In this document: positions 34,623 to 44,178 of the stretch, one piece after another
Position numbering within the stretch: position 1 is the first letter of the stretch
Layout: each line of letters starts with the position of its first letter
Origin: DATFNI01 sp963712305
GTDB taxonomy: Bacteria; Bacteroidota; Rhodothermia; Balneolales; DATFMH01
Direction of reading: 5' to 3'
Length of the DNA stretch: 64,000 bases
Assembly (NCBI GenBank): GCA_963712305.1
Contig: CAVQHI010000001.1
Location: forward strand, 2,294,001-2,358,000
Translations under genes and position numbers: made by a program
The notes under the pieces: model-generated
What the model saw: the letters and a program-made list of their open reading frames with translations, nothing else
The model's database searches: none
Told to the model about the DNA's origin: nothing

Positions 34623-35519
34623 ATGAGTAAAAACAAGGAAATAAAATCCCTTATTTATCTGCTGGACGATCCGGATCCTTTTATCAAAGAATCGGTCTAT
34701 AACCGGTTGATGGATCTCGGCGACCAGGCTATTCCTTTGCTGGACGAATACCGTGTTAACAGTCATGACCGGACACGTAAGAATGCAATAGAAGAGGTTC
34801 TTCATGCTATCACCTTTCGTGAACTGGAGGAGGAGTTCATGAACCTGGTTGACAACGGCATCGATAATTACGTGGATTTGGAAGAAGCCACTTTTCTGCT
34901 GGCCCGTTTTGAAAATCCGACGTTGCGTGTTGAACCCTACCAGCAAAAACTGGATCGCCTTGCAGAGACCATCCGTTCTGATATCATTTATACGTACGAT
35001 TCTCAGGATCGCATGAGGATTTTGCTGCACTTTGTCTTTTATGAGGAAGACTTCAGAGGTGCGGAAAATGACTATTTTCATCCCCATCATTCGTACATCC
35101 ATAAGGTTATCGATAGAAGAACAGGTATTCCGCTATCTCTTTCTCTGATTGTTCTGTTTCTCGCACGACGTCTTGATCTTAGATTTTACGGTGTGAATCT
35201 GCCGATGCACTTTATCCTGAAATATGAGAATGAAAGTGAGCAGATTTTCCTGGATCCCTTTCACAGAGGCAAGATTGTAAGCATGAATCAGTGCGCCAAT
35301 TTCCTGAGGATGAACGGTATAAAACCGGATACAGCGTACTTCCAAAATGCAGCGGCGCCGGACATGCTCGCACGGCACATCCGAAATCTTATTTACAGTT
35401 ATGAGAAACAAAAAGACAGCACTCGCTCAGCTAACCTTAACAAACTACTGTCATACCTCGAGCTGAACTATGGCAAAAGTACATCGGACAATGATTCTGA
35501 AAAACCCGATGATTTTTAA
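34623..35519 (+). CDS. SirB1-like transglutaminase-fold protein
   Basis: A 298-residue protein with a HEAT-like helical N-terminus (about 1-65, 'IYLLDDPDPFIKESVYNRLM') and a transglutaminase-like core (Pfam Transglut_core2) at about 100-235. Signature phrases are 'SYIHKVIDRRTGIPLSLSLI', 'FYGVNLPMHFILKYE' and 'IFLDPFHRGKIVS'. The Cys of active transglutaminases is not in the usual place, so this group is thought to be non-enzymatic or altered. Its role is unknown in most bacteria; SirB1 in enterics is linked with prmC. The gene is monocistronic and divergent from arcA. Confidence 0.88.
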   Translation: MSKNKEIKSLIYLLDDPDPFIKESVYNRLMDLGDQAIPLLDEYRVNSHDRTRKNAIEEVLHAITFRELEEEFMNLVDNGIDNYVDLEEATFLLARFENPTLRVEPYQQKLDRLAETIRSDIIYTYDSQDRMRILLHFVFYEEDFRGAENDYFHPHHSYIHKVIDRRTGIPLSLSLIVLFLARRLDLRFYGVNLPMHFILKYENESEQIFLDPFHRGKIVSMNQCANFLRMNGIKPDTAYFQNAAAPDMLARHIRNLIYSYEKQKDSTRSANLNKLLSYLELNYGKSTSDNDSEKPDDF

Positions 35520-35758
35520 TCGACAAACGTGATATCTATGAATTCCATTTTTCCGTGCTACTGACCCTATTCGCACCGTCCCCGATTATCAGAGTGCAAT
35601 CTAAAAACCTCGTTTATCTATGTTTTGTTTTACCTTATCATGGATTATTTGTGAAAAAAATAGTATGATGGGGTACGATCGACCAGGATATTTCCGACGA
35701 TTAAACTAATGGGGTTGTGGGCTTACGTTCTACAAGTGCTGTGTCTACATCATGAGCG

Positions 35759-36307
35759 ATGGACTATTCCGAACTATATTTTGCTGTAACTAATAGAGAC
35801 GAGAGACGCATCAATCAGCTGGTTGATGCCATTACACCTGTTTTAATCAGCTACCTGAAGTCAACCATGCAGGCTGAATTGGCAGATGCTAAAGATTGCG
35901 TACAGGTGGCATTGGTCCGTACTATCAGAAAGATCCGGGAAAATAAAATCCATAAGCCTGGAAAACTCTACTATTATCTTCTTAGTGCGTGCCGAAATCA
36001 ATACTTGCGGATGAGTGATGAGTCTGTAATTGAACTAAGCGATAAAATGGAAACGTATTACGCCGTCGAAGCCCCGCGCCAAATAGATCAACTCGTTGAT
36101 ATTGAAAGAGTTGAAATACTTAAATATTGTCTGAAACACCTAAGCGATGATCATAGGATGTTTATTGATTATTGTCTGCGATTTCCTGAGGCCGAAGCGA
36201 AAGATATCGCTGTTGAGTTTGATATCACACCAAGTAATGTTTGGACCCGCAAGCATCGAATCATAAAATTGCTTCATAACTGCTTTAAAAAGAAATCTGA
36301 CCAATAA
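35759..36307 (+). CDS. RNA polymerase sigma-70 family factor
   Basis: A 182-residue ECF-like sigma factor. Region 2 is diverged ('DAKDCVQVALVRTIRKIREN', 'KPGKLYYYLLSACRNQYLRM') but follows the helix pattern, and region 4 is 'LKHLSDDHRMFIDYCLRFPE' with 'DIAVEFDITPSNVWTRKHRI'. Two genes, sigma and a membrane TPR protein (36400-37149), form a unit with a 92-bp gap. This pairing recurs in Bacteroidota and relatives, where the TPR protein may be the anti-sigma factor. ATG 35759 is in frame; an ATG at 35752 is not. Confidence 0.85.
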   Translation: MDYSELYFAVTNRDERRINQLVDAITPVLISYLKSTMQAELADAKDCVQVALVRTIRKIRENKIHKPGKLYYYLLSACRNQYLRMSDESVIELSDKMETYYAVEAPRQIDQLVDIERVEILKYCLKHLSDDHRMFIDYCLRFPEAEAKDIAVEFDITPSNVWTRKHRIIKLLHNCFKKKSDQ

Positions 36308-36399
36308 TAATTGTAAGGAATTGCAATCTCACGTATCTATATAGGTAAGTAGTAGATTAGATACAAAAATATACGTCAGATGATTGAGCTAAGAAACAT

Positions 36400-37149
36400 A
36401 TGGATCAAAGTCAGATATATAACAAAATTGAGGATTACGCCTACGGCAAGCTGCCTGCTTCCGAAGTAGAAGATCTTTGGGTGAAAATTCTCGAAAATCC
36501 TGAGCTTCTCGCATATCTGGAGACGATAGCTCATTTGAAATATTTATCATCAAGCCGGAATTCGGCTAATATTCAAAAACACACGAATACCCCTAATTTT
36601 TCTTTTAAAAGTGGACTTTGGGCGATTGCTGCGTCGCTGACGATCATTATCGGTGTTTTGTTTTATTTCCGTCTTTCAACGAATAGTGTATTACCTAAGG
36701 CGCAGGACACTATTCCTTCTTCGGATTTTGAATCAGTTGATGTTTATCGATCAGCAGACAGCAACCTCACTCCCCACCAGCAGGAATTGAATACTGGTTT
36801 TGCGATGATGATCGGAAACAGGAATGATCAAGCCAAATCAGTCTTTCAGCATCTTTTGAGTGAAAAGCCGGAAAATGATATTCGGGCAAAGTTATTCTTC
36901 GATCTGGGTACCATTGCATACAATCAAAGAAACTATACTACAGCGCTTGATGATTTTCGGCTTGCACTATCACACGCCCGGGATGGAAATACCCAGTGGC
37001 TTCCCGAAAAAATTAACTGGTATTTGGGGCAGACACATTTACAACTGGAACAACCCCAGAAGACTATCGAGTTCGCAGAACGTGTTGTCAAATACAATGG
37101 GTATTATCGAAACCGGGCCGATTCGCTTCTTTCTCTATTACATAATTAA
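36400..37149 (+). CDS. Membrane TPR protein, probable anti-sigma factor
   Basis: A 249-residue protein with a cytosolic N-terminal domain (about 1-68, 'YAYGKLPASEVEDLWVKILE' is typical of Bacteroidota anti-sigma N-termini), one membrane helix (about 73-92, 'LWAIAASLTIIIGVLFYF') and a TPR-rich C-terminal part (about 125-245). TPR units are 'LFFDLGTIAYNQRNYTTALD' and 'WYLGQTHLQLEQPQKTIEFA'. The order cytosolic helix domain, membrane helix, outer TPR fits an anti-sigma factor that senses a partner outside the cytoplasm (inference from position after the sigma gene). No cargo gene follows it. Confidence 0.8.
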   Translation: MDQSQIYNKIEDYAYGKLPASEVEDLWVKILENPELLAYLETIAHLKYLSSSRNSANIQKHTNTPNFSFKSGLWAIAASLTIIIGVLFYFRLSTNSVLPKAQDTIPSSDFESVDVYRSADSNLTPHQQELNTGFAMMIGNRNDQAKSVFQHLLSEKPENDIRAKLFFDLGTIAYNQRNYTTALDDFRLALSHARDGNTQWLPEKINWYLGQTHLQLEQPQKTIEFAERVVKYNGYYRNRADSLLSLLHN

Positions 37150-37267
37150 ACAAGGGGTTGGTCGACGTCTGACATACTCCAACAACCCAATGCACTTGGT
37201 GACGCTGAAATGCCAGGAAAAAATCTAAGCCTGTTTCATACTCAGATTTAAAAATATCCGCCAGGAG

Positions 37268-39478
37268 TCACTCCGTCATCGGAATTGGCTTACGCGTGAA
37301 ATGGGAGTGCTCCATGAGTGCTTCCTGAGCCCGGACCTCTTCTTCATTCCGGTTCGATTTTAACCTGGTATATGTTCCGTCTGAATTCAGATCCCAGCGT
37401 TGACCGTTATCTGACAAATAAAGTTCCAGGATATATCCCAGGTATTTTTTTAGCCCAGAAAACTCAATAGGAACCAGTGATTCTACTCTCGCATCCAGGT
37501 TTCTATGCATCCAGTCTGCAGAACCGACAAAATATCGGTCATCTCCCCCATGTTTAAAGTAGTAGATCCTGGAATGCTCGAGAAAACGACCAATAACGGA
37601 ACTGACCCGAATATTTTCACTCAGTCCTTTCTTACCGGGGATCAATCTGCATACCCCCCTAACAATCAAATCAATTTCGACTCCTGCTTCCGAGGCTTCA
37701 TACAGTTTTTGAATGACGAGTGGATCTTCAAGACTGTTCATCTTGGCTATGATTCGGGCTGGCTTTTCGGCTTTCGCCTGTTCCATCTCAAATTCAATGA
37801 GTTCCAATGACCTTGAACGCATGTACTTGGGAGCAACCACCAGTTTCTTGTAATTTTGTTCCGGGGCATAACCGGTAAGAAAGTTGAACAGGTCCGTTGC
37901 GTCCGATCCGATAACCTGATCACACGTAAAGTAACCGATATCCTCATATAGCTGAGCGGTTTTAGGATTATAATTACCAGTTCCAAGATGGATGTAAAGC
38001 CGTAATTTCCCGTCTTCTTCACGCACCACGACCGTAAGCTTCGAATGAATTTTTAATCCCGGTAATCCGTAAGCCACATGAACACCGGCTTTTTCAAGCT
38101 TTTGTGCCCAATCGATATTTCGCTGTTCATCGAACCGCGCTTTCAGTTCAACCAGCATAGCTACCTGCTTCCCCTGATCGGCAGCATTCATCAAAGCAGT
38201 CATCAGCGGGGAATCACTGGAGGTGCGATAAAGTGTCTGCTTGATAGCTAATACCTTTGGATCACGTGCCGCCTCTTCTACAAATCGCTGTACTGATGTA
38301 GCAAAACTATGGTATGGATGATGAACCAGGAAATCACCGCGCCGGATGATGCTGAAGATATCAGGTGCATCTTCATCCATTTCATGACGTAACACCGGAT
38401 GAAGTGTGGGAACCCATTTTGGGTATCTCAGGTGATCAAATCCCTTGATGTCATACAGTTCAATGCTTTCTGCCAAACCGATGGGACCGTCCATTTCAAA
38501 AACGTCATCCCAGCTGATATCCATTTTCTCGATCAGTAACTCTTTGATGTGCTTCGGTGTGTGCATGTCAATTTCAAGACGAACGATCTCTGCAAAACGT
38601 CTTTCCCTTAATTCCTCCGCAATCAATTCAAGTAGGTCATCAGCTTCTTCTTCATTTCGTTCGATATCAGCATTACGTGTTACACGAAATATATTGGCTG
38701 ACAAAACTTCCATCCCCGGAAACAACCGGTTAATATGGGCCTTGATCACCTGTTCTATGGATATCAACACGAGGTGATTCTCTGATTCCTCCAATGGCAG
38801 CCATCGTACTCGGTTAGCAGGTATTTTTATTCGTGCGAACAGGATCTCGTCGGTTTTCGGATCACGAAGCTCTATGGCCAGTGAACGGCTCTTGTTCGAA
38901 ATGAGTGGAAACGGATGGGCATTGTCAACCGCAAGCGGCGTGAGTATTGGATAAATCTGACGTTCAAAATATTCCAGGGCCACTGCTCGCTGTGAAGCAT
39001 TCAAATTATGGTATTTCCTGAAAATAATACCGTGTTCCGCCAGCTCCGGTACCAGTTCATTTAGAAAACAGCGCCGGTAGGCACGTATCATCTTAACAAC
39101 ATCTTTGCGAATAGCAACCAGTTGCTGTCTTGGCGACATTCCGTCAACAGGTAGGTTTTCGACACCGGCTTCAATCTGGCGTTTCAGACCACCGACCCTT
39201 TTCTGGAAGAATTCGTCCAGGTTACTGCATACAATCCCCAGAAACTTAATCCTTTCAAACAGTGGATTTCTGGGATCTTTGGCTTCTTCCAGTACGCGCC
39301 AGTTAAAGTTAAGCCAGCTTAATTCATAATTAAAGAAATAGTTGGTGCCAAAAATTTTCAGCTCAGATTGATAACTTGTGGAATTATCCTCTTTTTTAAT
39401 CTTATCGGTGACATCATCGGGCAGATTAATATTCTGATGACCATCTTTAAGCTCAGCTGACTTGGTAGAATTACCCAT
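37268..39478 (-). CDS. ppk1: Polyphosphate kinase 1
   Basis: A 736-residue enzyme that makes long-chain polyphosphate from ATP, reversibly. It has the N-terminal domain ('FFNYELSWLNFNWRVLEEAK'), the PHP-like middle and two phospholipase-D-like domains. The phosphorylated histidine is H478 in 'GLPGLKIHSKLTVVVRE' and the second conserved histidine is H635 in 'FLEHSRIYYFKHGGDD'. Length is normal. The gene is divergent from ruvB with a 115-bp spacer and stands alone; ppx is not adjacent. Polyphosphate fits with the stress functions around. Confidence 0.95.
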   Translation of the reverse strand: MGNSTKSAELKDGHQNINLPDDVTDKIKKEDNSTSYQSELKIFGTNYFFNYELSWLNFNWRVLEEAKDPRNPLFERIKFLGIVCSNLDEFFQKRVGGLKRQIEAGVENLPVDGMSPRQQLVAIRKDVVKMIRAYRRCFLNELVPELAEHGIIFRKYHNLNASQRAVALEYFERQIYPILTPLAVDNAHPFPLISNKSRSLAIELRDPKTDEILFARIKIPANRVRWLPLEESENHLVLISIEQVIKAHINRLFPGMEVLSANIFRVTRNADIERNEEEADDLLELIAEELRERRFAEIVRLEIDMHTPKHIKELLIEKMDISWDDVFEMDGPIGLAESIELYDIKGFDHLRYPKWVPTLHPVLRHEMDEDAPDIFSIIRRGDFLVHHPYHSFATSVQRFVEEAARDPKVLAIKQTLYRTSSDSPLMTALMNAADQGKQVAMLVELKARFDEQRNIDWAQKLEKAGVHVAYGLPGLKIHSKLTVVVREEDGKLRLYIHLGTGNYNPKTAQLYEDIGYFTCDQVIGSDATDLFNFLTGYAPEQNYKKLVVAPKYMRSRSLELIEFEMEQAKAEKPARIIAKMNSLEDPLVIQKLYEASEAGVEIDLIVRGVCRLIPGKKGLSENIRVSSVIGRFLEHSRIYYFKHGGDDRYFVGSADWMHRNLDARVESLVPIEFSGLKKYLGYILELYLSDNGQRWDLNSDGTYTRLKSNRNEEEVRAQEALMEHSHFTRKPIPMTE

Positions 39479-39593
39479 ATATGTGGATGATGATTACAAC
39501 AGTTAATACTTGTATTTTGTTAATACCTTTATTAGTAATAAAACAGTTCCCGTAGCAGTTCTGCAAATTAACATATTATGAAGGCGGTACACA

Positions 39594-40622
39594 TTGTCTA
39601 ATCCTTATTTAAACCCATCGGTTAAAGATTCTGATTTCGAACAAAATATTCGACCGGGCCAACTGGACGATTTTATCGGACAAAGAAAGATTATTGACAA
39701 TCTGTCCATATTCATACAAGCTGCCCGAAAACGCAAGGAAGCACTCGATCATGTTCTCTTGTCGGGCCCTCCAGGCTTGGGGAAAACAACATTGGCCTAT
39801 ATCATTGCCCACGAAATGGGTGTGCAGATTAAACCTACAACCGGGCCTGTACTGGAAAAGCCGGGGGATCTCGCCGGGTTGCTGACAAATCTCGATGAAG
39901 GGGATGTTCTGTTTATCGATGAAATCCATCGTCTTAACCCGGTTGTCGAGGAATACCTTTACTCGGCCATGGAAGACTACAAACTGGATATTGTTATTGA
40001 TTCAGGTCCCAGTGCCCGCAGTGTGGAAATAGACCTTAAACGATTCACACTCGTCGGAGCAACCACACGAAAGGGATTACTGACATCGCCACTTCGGGCA
40101 CGTTTCGGTATTGATTTCCGCCTGGATTATTATGATACAGAAACACTTCAACATATTGCCCGGCGGACATCAGAGATACTGAAAATTGGCATCACCGATC
40201 GTGGTGCATATGAAATTGCCCGACGCAGCAGAGGCACCCCACGTATCGTCAACCGTTTATTGCGCAGAACCCGCGATTTTGCGGAAGTGGATGGAAGGAA
40301 TTCCATCGATGATGAAATTGCCGATATCGCACTTAACGCCCTGGATGTCGATAAAAACGGACTCGACGAAATGGACACACGCATCCTGACAACCATCATC
40401 GAAAATTACCGGGGCGGACCGGTTGGACTTGGAACCATCGCTGTGGCTGTTGGCGAGGATAAGGGGACTATCGAAGAAGTGTACGAACCTTTTCTGATTC
40501 AGGAAGGTTTTTTACAACGTACCCCTAAAGGACGCGTTGTCACTATAAAAGCCTATGAATATCTAAATATAAGACCCTCGAATACAGAAGGTTACAAGCA
40601 AGATTTGTTCGGCTCAGCGTAA
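39594..40622 (+). CDS. ruvB: Holliday junction branch migration helicase RuvB
   Basis: A 342-residue AAA+ ATPase that drives branch migration with RuvA. Walker A GPPGLGKT at 58-65, Walker B DEIH at 108-111, sensor 1 'TLVGATTRKGLLTSPLRARF' with the arginine finger, and the C-terminal winged helix 'GGPVGLGTIAVAVGEDKGTI' are all present. It starts with TTG 39594, with GAAGG about 10 bases upstream; no in-frame ATG lies before it. ruvA and ruvC are not adjacent. Confidence 0.95.
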   Translation: MSNPYLNPSVKDSDFEQNIRPGQLDDFIGQRKIIDNLSIFIQAARKRKEALDHVLLSGPPGLGKTTLAYIIAHEMGVQIKPTTGPVLEKPGDLAGLLTNLDEGDVLFIDEIHRLNPVVEEYLYSAMEDYKLDIVIDSGPSARSVEIDLKRFTLVGATTRKGLLTSPLRARFGIDFRLDYYDTETLQHIARRTSEILKIGITDRGAYEIARRSRGTPRIVNRLLRRTRDFAEVDGRNSIDDEIADIALNALDVDKNGLDEMDTRILTTIIENYRGGPVGLGTIAVAVGEDKGTIEEVYEPFLIQEGFLQRTPKGRVVTIKAYEYLNIRPSNTEGYKQDLFGSA

Positions 40623-40747
40623 CAGCGGGAAATAGGCGGATTGATTTATGGGTTTTCAATAAAGCTTAATCAATATTTCCCGATATTTTAATTATTTTTG
40701 AAACGTTTTTGATCTAACAATGCAATAATTGTAGGAGCGTACATTCA

Positions 40748-41920
40748 ATGAAACGACTTTTTACCTCAGAATCAGTATCAGAAGGACATCCGGATAAAAT
40801 CGCTGATCAGATTTCGGATGCGATTCTTGATGCCATGCTGGCACAGGATCCAAACTCACGCGTGGCAGTTGAAACTCTCGTTACCACCGGACTTGCCATC
40901 GTATCCGGCGAAGTCACCACGAACGCCTACGTCGACGTTCAGGAATTAGTTAGAGATGTTATCCGTGAAATTGGCTACAACAAACCACAATATCGTTTTG
41001 ATGCTGATTCGTGCGGTGTAATGATATCTATTCATCAGCAAAGCCCTGATATCGCGATGGGCGTAAATGAGGGAACTGATAAAGCCCAGGGAGCCGGAGA
41101 TCAGGGGATGATGTTTGGGTACGCAACCAACGAGACCCCTACCTATATGCCTATGAGTCTTCAATATGCTCATGACCTGGTCCGAGAACTCGCAAAAATC
41201 CGCAAAGATGGCAAAATCATGACCTACCTCGGCCCAGACAGTAAGAGCCAGGTTACAATTGAGTACGATCAGGACAAGCAACCGAAGAGAGTTCATACAA
41301 TTGTGCTCTCGACACAACACAGCGATGACGTATCACAAAAACAGATTCGGGAAGATGTAATCAAACAGCTTGTCCCGCGCGTCATCCCTGAGACTCTTAT
41401 TGATTCTGATACGATTTTCCATATTAATCCGACTGGAAAATTCGTAGTCGGCGGTCCCCACGGAGATACGGGGCTCACTGGCCGTAAAATTATCGTTGAT
41501 ACATACGGCGGAAAAGGCGGACACGGTGGTGGTGCGTTTTCAGGAAAAGATCCATCGAAAGTAGACCGAAGTGCTGCATACGCTGCACGGCATATTGCGA
41601 AGAATATAGTAGCTGCCGAATTGGCTGACGAATGTCAGGTGCAGTTAGCTTATGCAATTGGTGTAGCTGATCCTGTTTCTATCAACATTAATACCTATGG
41701 AACAGGAAAAGTGGATGAAATCGAACTCGAAAACACAGTACGTGAAATTTTTGACTGCACACCGGCTGGAATTATCAAACGATTTAACCTCAAGCGACCG
41801 ATTTATCGTAGAACTGCTGCTTACGGACACTTCGGACGTGCAGACATTACATTCCCATGGGAAGAGCTGAATTACGTTAATAAATTACGAAGTACGTTTA
41901 ATGTAGCTGCGGAAAAATAA
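40748..41920 (+). CDS. metK: S-adenosylmethionine synthetase
   Basis: A 390-residue enzyme making SAM from methionine and ATP. Motifs: 'SVSEGHPDKIADQISDA' at the N-terminus, 'GAGDQGMMFGYA', 'GGPHGDTGLTGRKIIVDTYG' and 'GGGAFSGKDPSKVDRSAAY'. Length and order are normal. AGGAG lies 11 bases before ATG 40748. No SAM riboswitch fold was seen in the 125-bp leader. A strong intrinsic terminator follows at 41949. The SAM made is used by arsM and the methyltransferase genes of the window. Confidence 0.97.
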   Translation: MKRLFTSESVSEGHPDKIADQISDAILDAMLAQDPNSRVAVETLVTTGLAIVSGEVTTNAYVDVQELVRDVIREIGYNKPQYRFDADSCGVMISIHQQSPDIAMGVNEGTDKAQGAGDQGMMFGYATNETPTYMPMSLQYAHDLVRELAKIRKDGKIMTYLGPDSKSQVTIEYDQDKQPKRVHTIVLSTQHSDDVSQKQIREDVIKQLVPRVIPETLIDSDTIFHINPTGKFVVGGPHGDTGLTGRKIIVDTYGGKGGHGGGAFSGKDPSKVDRSAAYAARHIAKNIVAAELADECQVQLAYAIGVADPVSININTYGTGKVDEIELENTVREIFDCTPAGIIKRFNLKRPIYRRTAAYGHFGRADITFPWEELNYVNKLRSTFNVAAEK

Positions 41921-41948
41921 TCCCGGTAATACATGCTATTTTTATGCT

Positions 41949-41981
41949 AAGGCCGATCCCATAAGGGGCGGCCTTTTTTTT
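41949..41981 (+). terminator. Intrinsic terminator of metK
   Basis: AAGGCCG...CGGCCTT closes around TCCC-ATAA-GGGG, giving an 11-bp stem (one bulged A, one wobble) followed by an eight-T run (41974-41981). It starts 28 bp after the metK stop. Confidence 0.88.
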
Positions 41982-42268
41982 GATCCCTTCATTAAATTTT
42001 TAGTAACCCTCTTAGGCTAAGCCACTTAAAAACAAGGGAGACATTTTTCTTTACATCTCATCAATTCTCAAGGTCCATTTTTGTGGTATAAAGACCTCTT
42101 TCGTGGTAAATACATTTAATATTAAACCCTAAAATGCCGATACTATTTCGAACATTAGAAAATTTTCATATATAGATATAAGCATATAAATAAAGATACT
42201 AATTAGACTGGGTTCAGCATCTTTGAATATCAGTCTAAGATATTATTTTCGATCTCCCGGAGGTCCCT
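41982..42268. other. AT-rich leader of the T9SS protein gene
   Basis: No gene or repeat is recognised. The region is AT-rich, with TATATAGATATAAGCATATA near 42167-42190 resembling a promoter. A strong CCGGAGG ribosome-binding site (42257-42264) precedes the next start. Confidence 0.4.
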
Positions 42269-43999
42269 ATGAGAAGGCATATTTCAGCAATCTTCTTGAT
42301 CATCAGCTTCTTAGCAACACCTGCACTTGCTCAGTTTAAGGTGATATCGAGTACACCTGCCAATGCGACGACAAATGTAAAGGCGGGCGACATGGTTTCT
42401 ATTTCATTCACATTCAATCAGGCGCTTGATACGTCCCAAAAATATGGTCAAATGGCGCTCCCTATTGATTTTCTTGACATAACACCTGCAGACTCCATCT
42501 CCATATTGAACTATATGGTCAGCTCGGATCATAAGACGATCACCCTTCAGGTATCGCAAAAAGCCAACACTGATTATGTTTGGATTGTGATCAACGCAAG
42601 AAGTCAAAACGGTCAGTTACTTGATTCACCCTATATTCTTAATTACACGACTTCAGCAACCTATGGAACCGGGGTTGTTTCCGGAAAGGTTACGCTAAAA
42701 AGTTTACCACCCCAGGGTGCTTTTGTGGCATTAACTACCCAAAAGCCTAATTTCGGATCGGGGACTTTAAACTCATTCTACGGAGGTGGAACCGGATCAC
42801 CAGTTTTTGGTCCGCAAAAGTTAAATCCATACTCGACTGCCTCTACAACAACGTCATCCGTTCCTATAGCAGCTATTGTTTCAAATACTGATGGAACGTA
42901 TTCCATGAATACCGTGCGAGATAGTGTCTATTATCCAATAGCGGTAGCCGACTTGAATTTCGATGGCGAAATTAATCCTATGTCTGGTGATGCCATTGGT
43001 TTTTATGATCCCAATGCAGACGGTGTTCCTGATTCAATTGTCGTAAAAGGCGGGACACATTTCAATATCGATATCAAAATGATCAATTATGATCCGGTCA
43101 CGGCCGATACCTATCTGACAACCGCCACTGATATTGCTGCTACGTATGCTAATGATCAGGTTTTATACTACATGCTGTCAATGAACCAGAAAGTGACTTC
43201 TGATGGTAAATCACCTTTTTGGGCATATGTTTATCACTCTCAAAAAAAGAATCTCAATACTGTGGTTATCGGTACACCAATGGATTTTGCGGCCGATACG
43301 ACTCTGAGTTTTCTTGACACCAATTTTGGAAATACGACCACATCCCTTAAGCAGGTCAACCTGGATCTCTATAAAACACAGGAATCAACTTCCAGCTTTA
43401 TATCATCCTTTAAGTATCCCATTCCCAACGGCAGTATTACCAGCGATCAGGCTATGGCTATTGCGGAGGCAAACGGAGGCAGTGACTTCCGGAGTTCACA
43501 TGTTTTATACAATGTTCTTGTTGCTGCCGGCCAATCAAATAAAGCATTTACAACCGACACAACGGAAACTGTCTGGACAATTGTTTACCAGAGCTTTGAT
43601 GGCAATTCACCTATATATGGTGATAAGAAGCTTTATTTCCTGATTAACATGACAGATGGAAAGATACTTAAGGAAGAGCGTGTGGCCGTTTCAACAACTC
43701 CGATTGAAAAAGAGCCGCAACAGCAACAACTTCCGGGTCAGATTGAATTGTTGCAAAACTATCCGAATCCATTCAATCCGACCACGCATATAGATTTTAT
43801 TCTTCCTCAAGCTTCAAAATTGACACTCCGGGTGTACAACCTTCTGGGGCAGGAGGTTAAGGAACTGGCAAACGGGAGATTTTCGCCTGGAAGACATTCT
43901 ATCGTGCTGGATGCCAGCAACTTAAGCAGCGGCATATACTTCTACCGATTGCAACTGGAGAATAACGTTATCACGAAAAAGTTAACTCTTTTGAAATAA
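42269..43999 (+). CDS. Secreted Ig-like protein with type IX secretion sorting domain
   Basis: A 576-residue exported protein. Signal peptide at 1-21 ('AIFLIISFLATPALA' then Q). A Big_5/Ig-like domain lies at about 24-125 ('SSTPANATTNVKAGDMVSIS'). The middle part has a dockerin-like calcium-loop phrase 'AVADLNFDGEINPMSGDAIG' followed by 'YDPNADGVPDS' (about 230-260). The last 80 residues are a type A C-terminal sorting domain: 'LLQNYPNPFNPTTHIDFILP', 'LRVYNLLGQEVKELANG', 'GRHSIVLDASNLSSGIYFYR' and 'ITKKLTLLK'. So it is exported by the type IX system and fixed to the surface or released. It is monocistronic with its own terminator. Confidence 0.9.
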   Translation: MRRHISAIFLIISFLATPALAQFKVISSTPANATTNVKAGDMVSISFTFNQALDTSQKYGQMALPIDFLDITPADSISILNYMVSSDHKTITLQVSQKANTDYVWIVINARSQNGQLLDSPYILNYTTSATYGTGVVSGKVTLKSLPPQGAFVALTTQKPNFGSGTLNSFYGGGTGSPVFGPQKLNPYSTASTTTSSVPIAAIVSNTDGTYSMNTVRDSVYYPIAVADLNFDGEINPMSGDAIGFYDPNADGVPDSIVVKGGTHFNIDIKMINYDPVTADTYLTTATDIAATYANDQVLYYMLSMNQKVTSDGKSPFWAYVYHSQKKNLNTVVIGTPMDFAADTTLSFLDTNFGNTTTSLKQVNLDLYKTQESTSSFISSFKYPIPNGSITSDQAMAIAEANGGSDFRSSHVLYNVLVAAGQSNKAFTTDTTETVWTIVYQSFDGNSPIYGDKKLYFLINMTDGKILKEERVAVSTTPIEKEPQQQQLPGQIELLQNYPNPFNPTTHIDFILPQASKLTLRVYNLLGQEVKELANGRFSPGRHSIVLDASNLSSGIYFYRLQLENNVITKKLTLLK

Positions 44000-44025
44000 A
44001 TTCTGACCTCCGTCAGAAGCGCTAG

Positions 44026-44063
44026 AGCCCGTTTTCCGGTGAGTCCGGGAAACGGGCTTTTTT
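44026..44063 (+). terminator. Intrinsic terminator of the T9SS protein gene
   Basis: AGCCCGTTTTCCGG faces TCCGGGAAACGGGCT across four to five bases, then a six-T run ends at 44063. It lies 27 bp after the stop. Confidence 0.9.
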
Positions 44064-44178
44064 GTTCAGACTCATTAAGCCCTGTTTGCGTTTTTCTTAC
44101 CTATTAAAAAGTATTTAAATTGCGTAAGAACATTTATCAGCAATGACTATTTAATCCTGTTAATATAGTTTACAATTC

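Noticed and set aside
34500..35102. 200-codon minus-strand open frame
   Set aside because: Lies antisense to the SirB1-like gene, has no family features, and the plus-strand protein has clear transglutaminase-fold blocks.
40623..40747. Possible SAM riboswitch before metK
   Set aside because: The 125-bp leader shows no SAM-I, SAM-II or related fold and no terminator hairpin.
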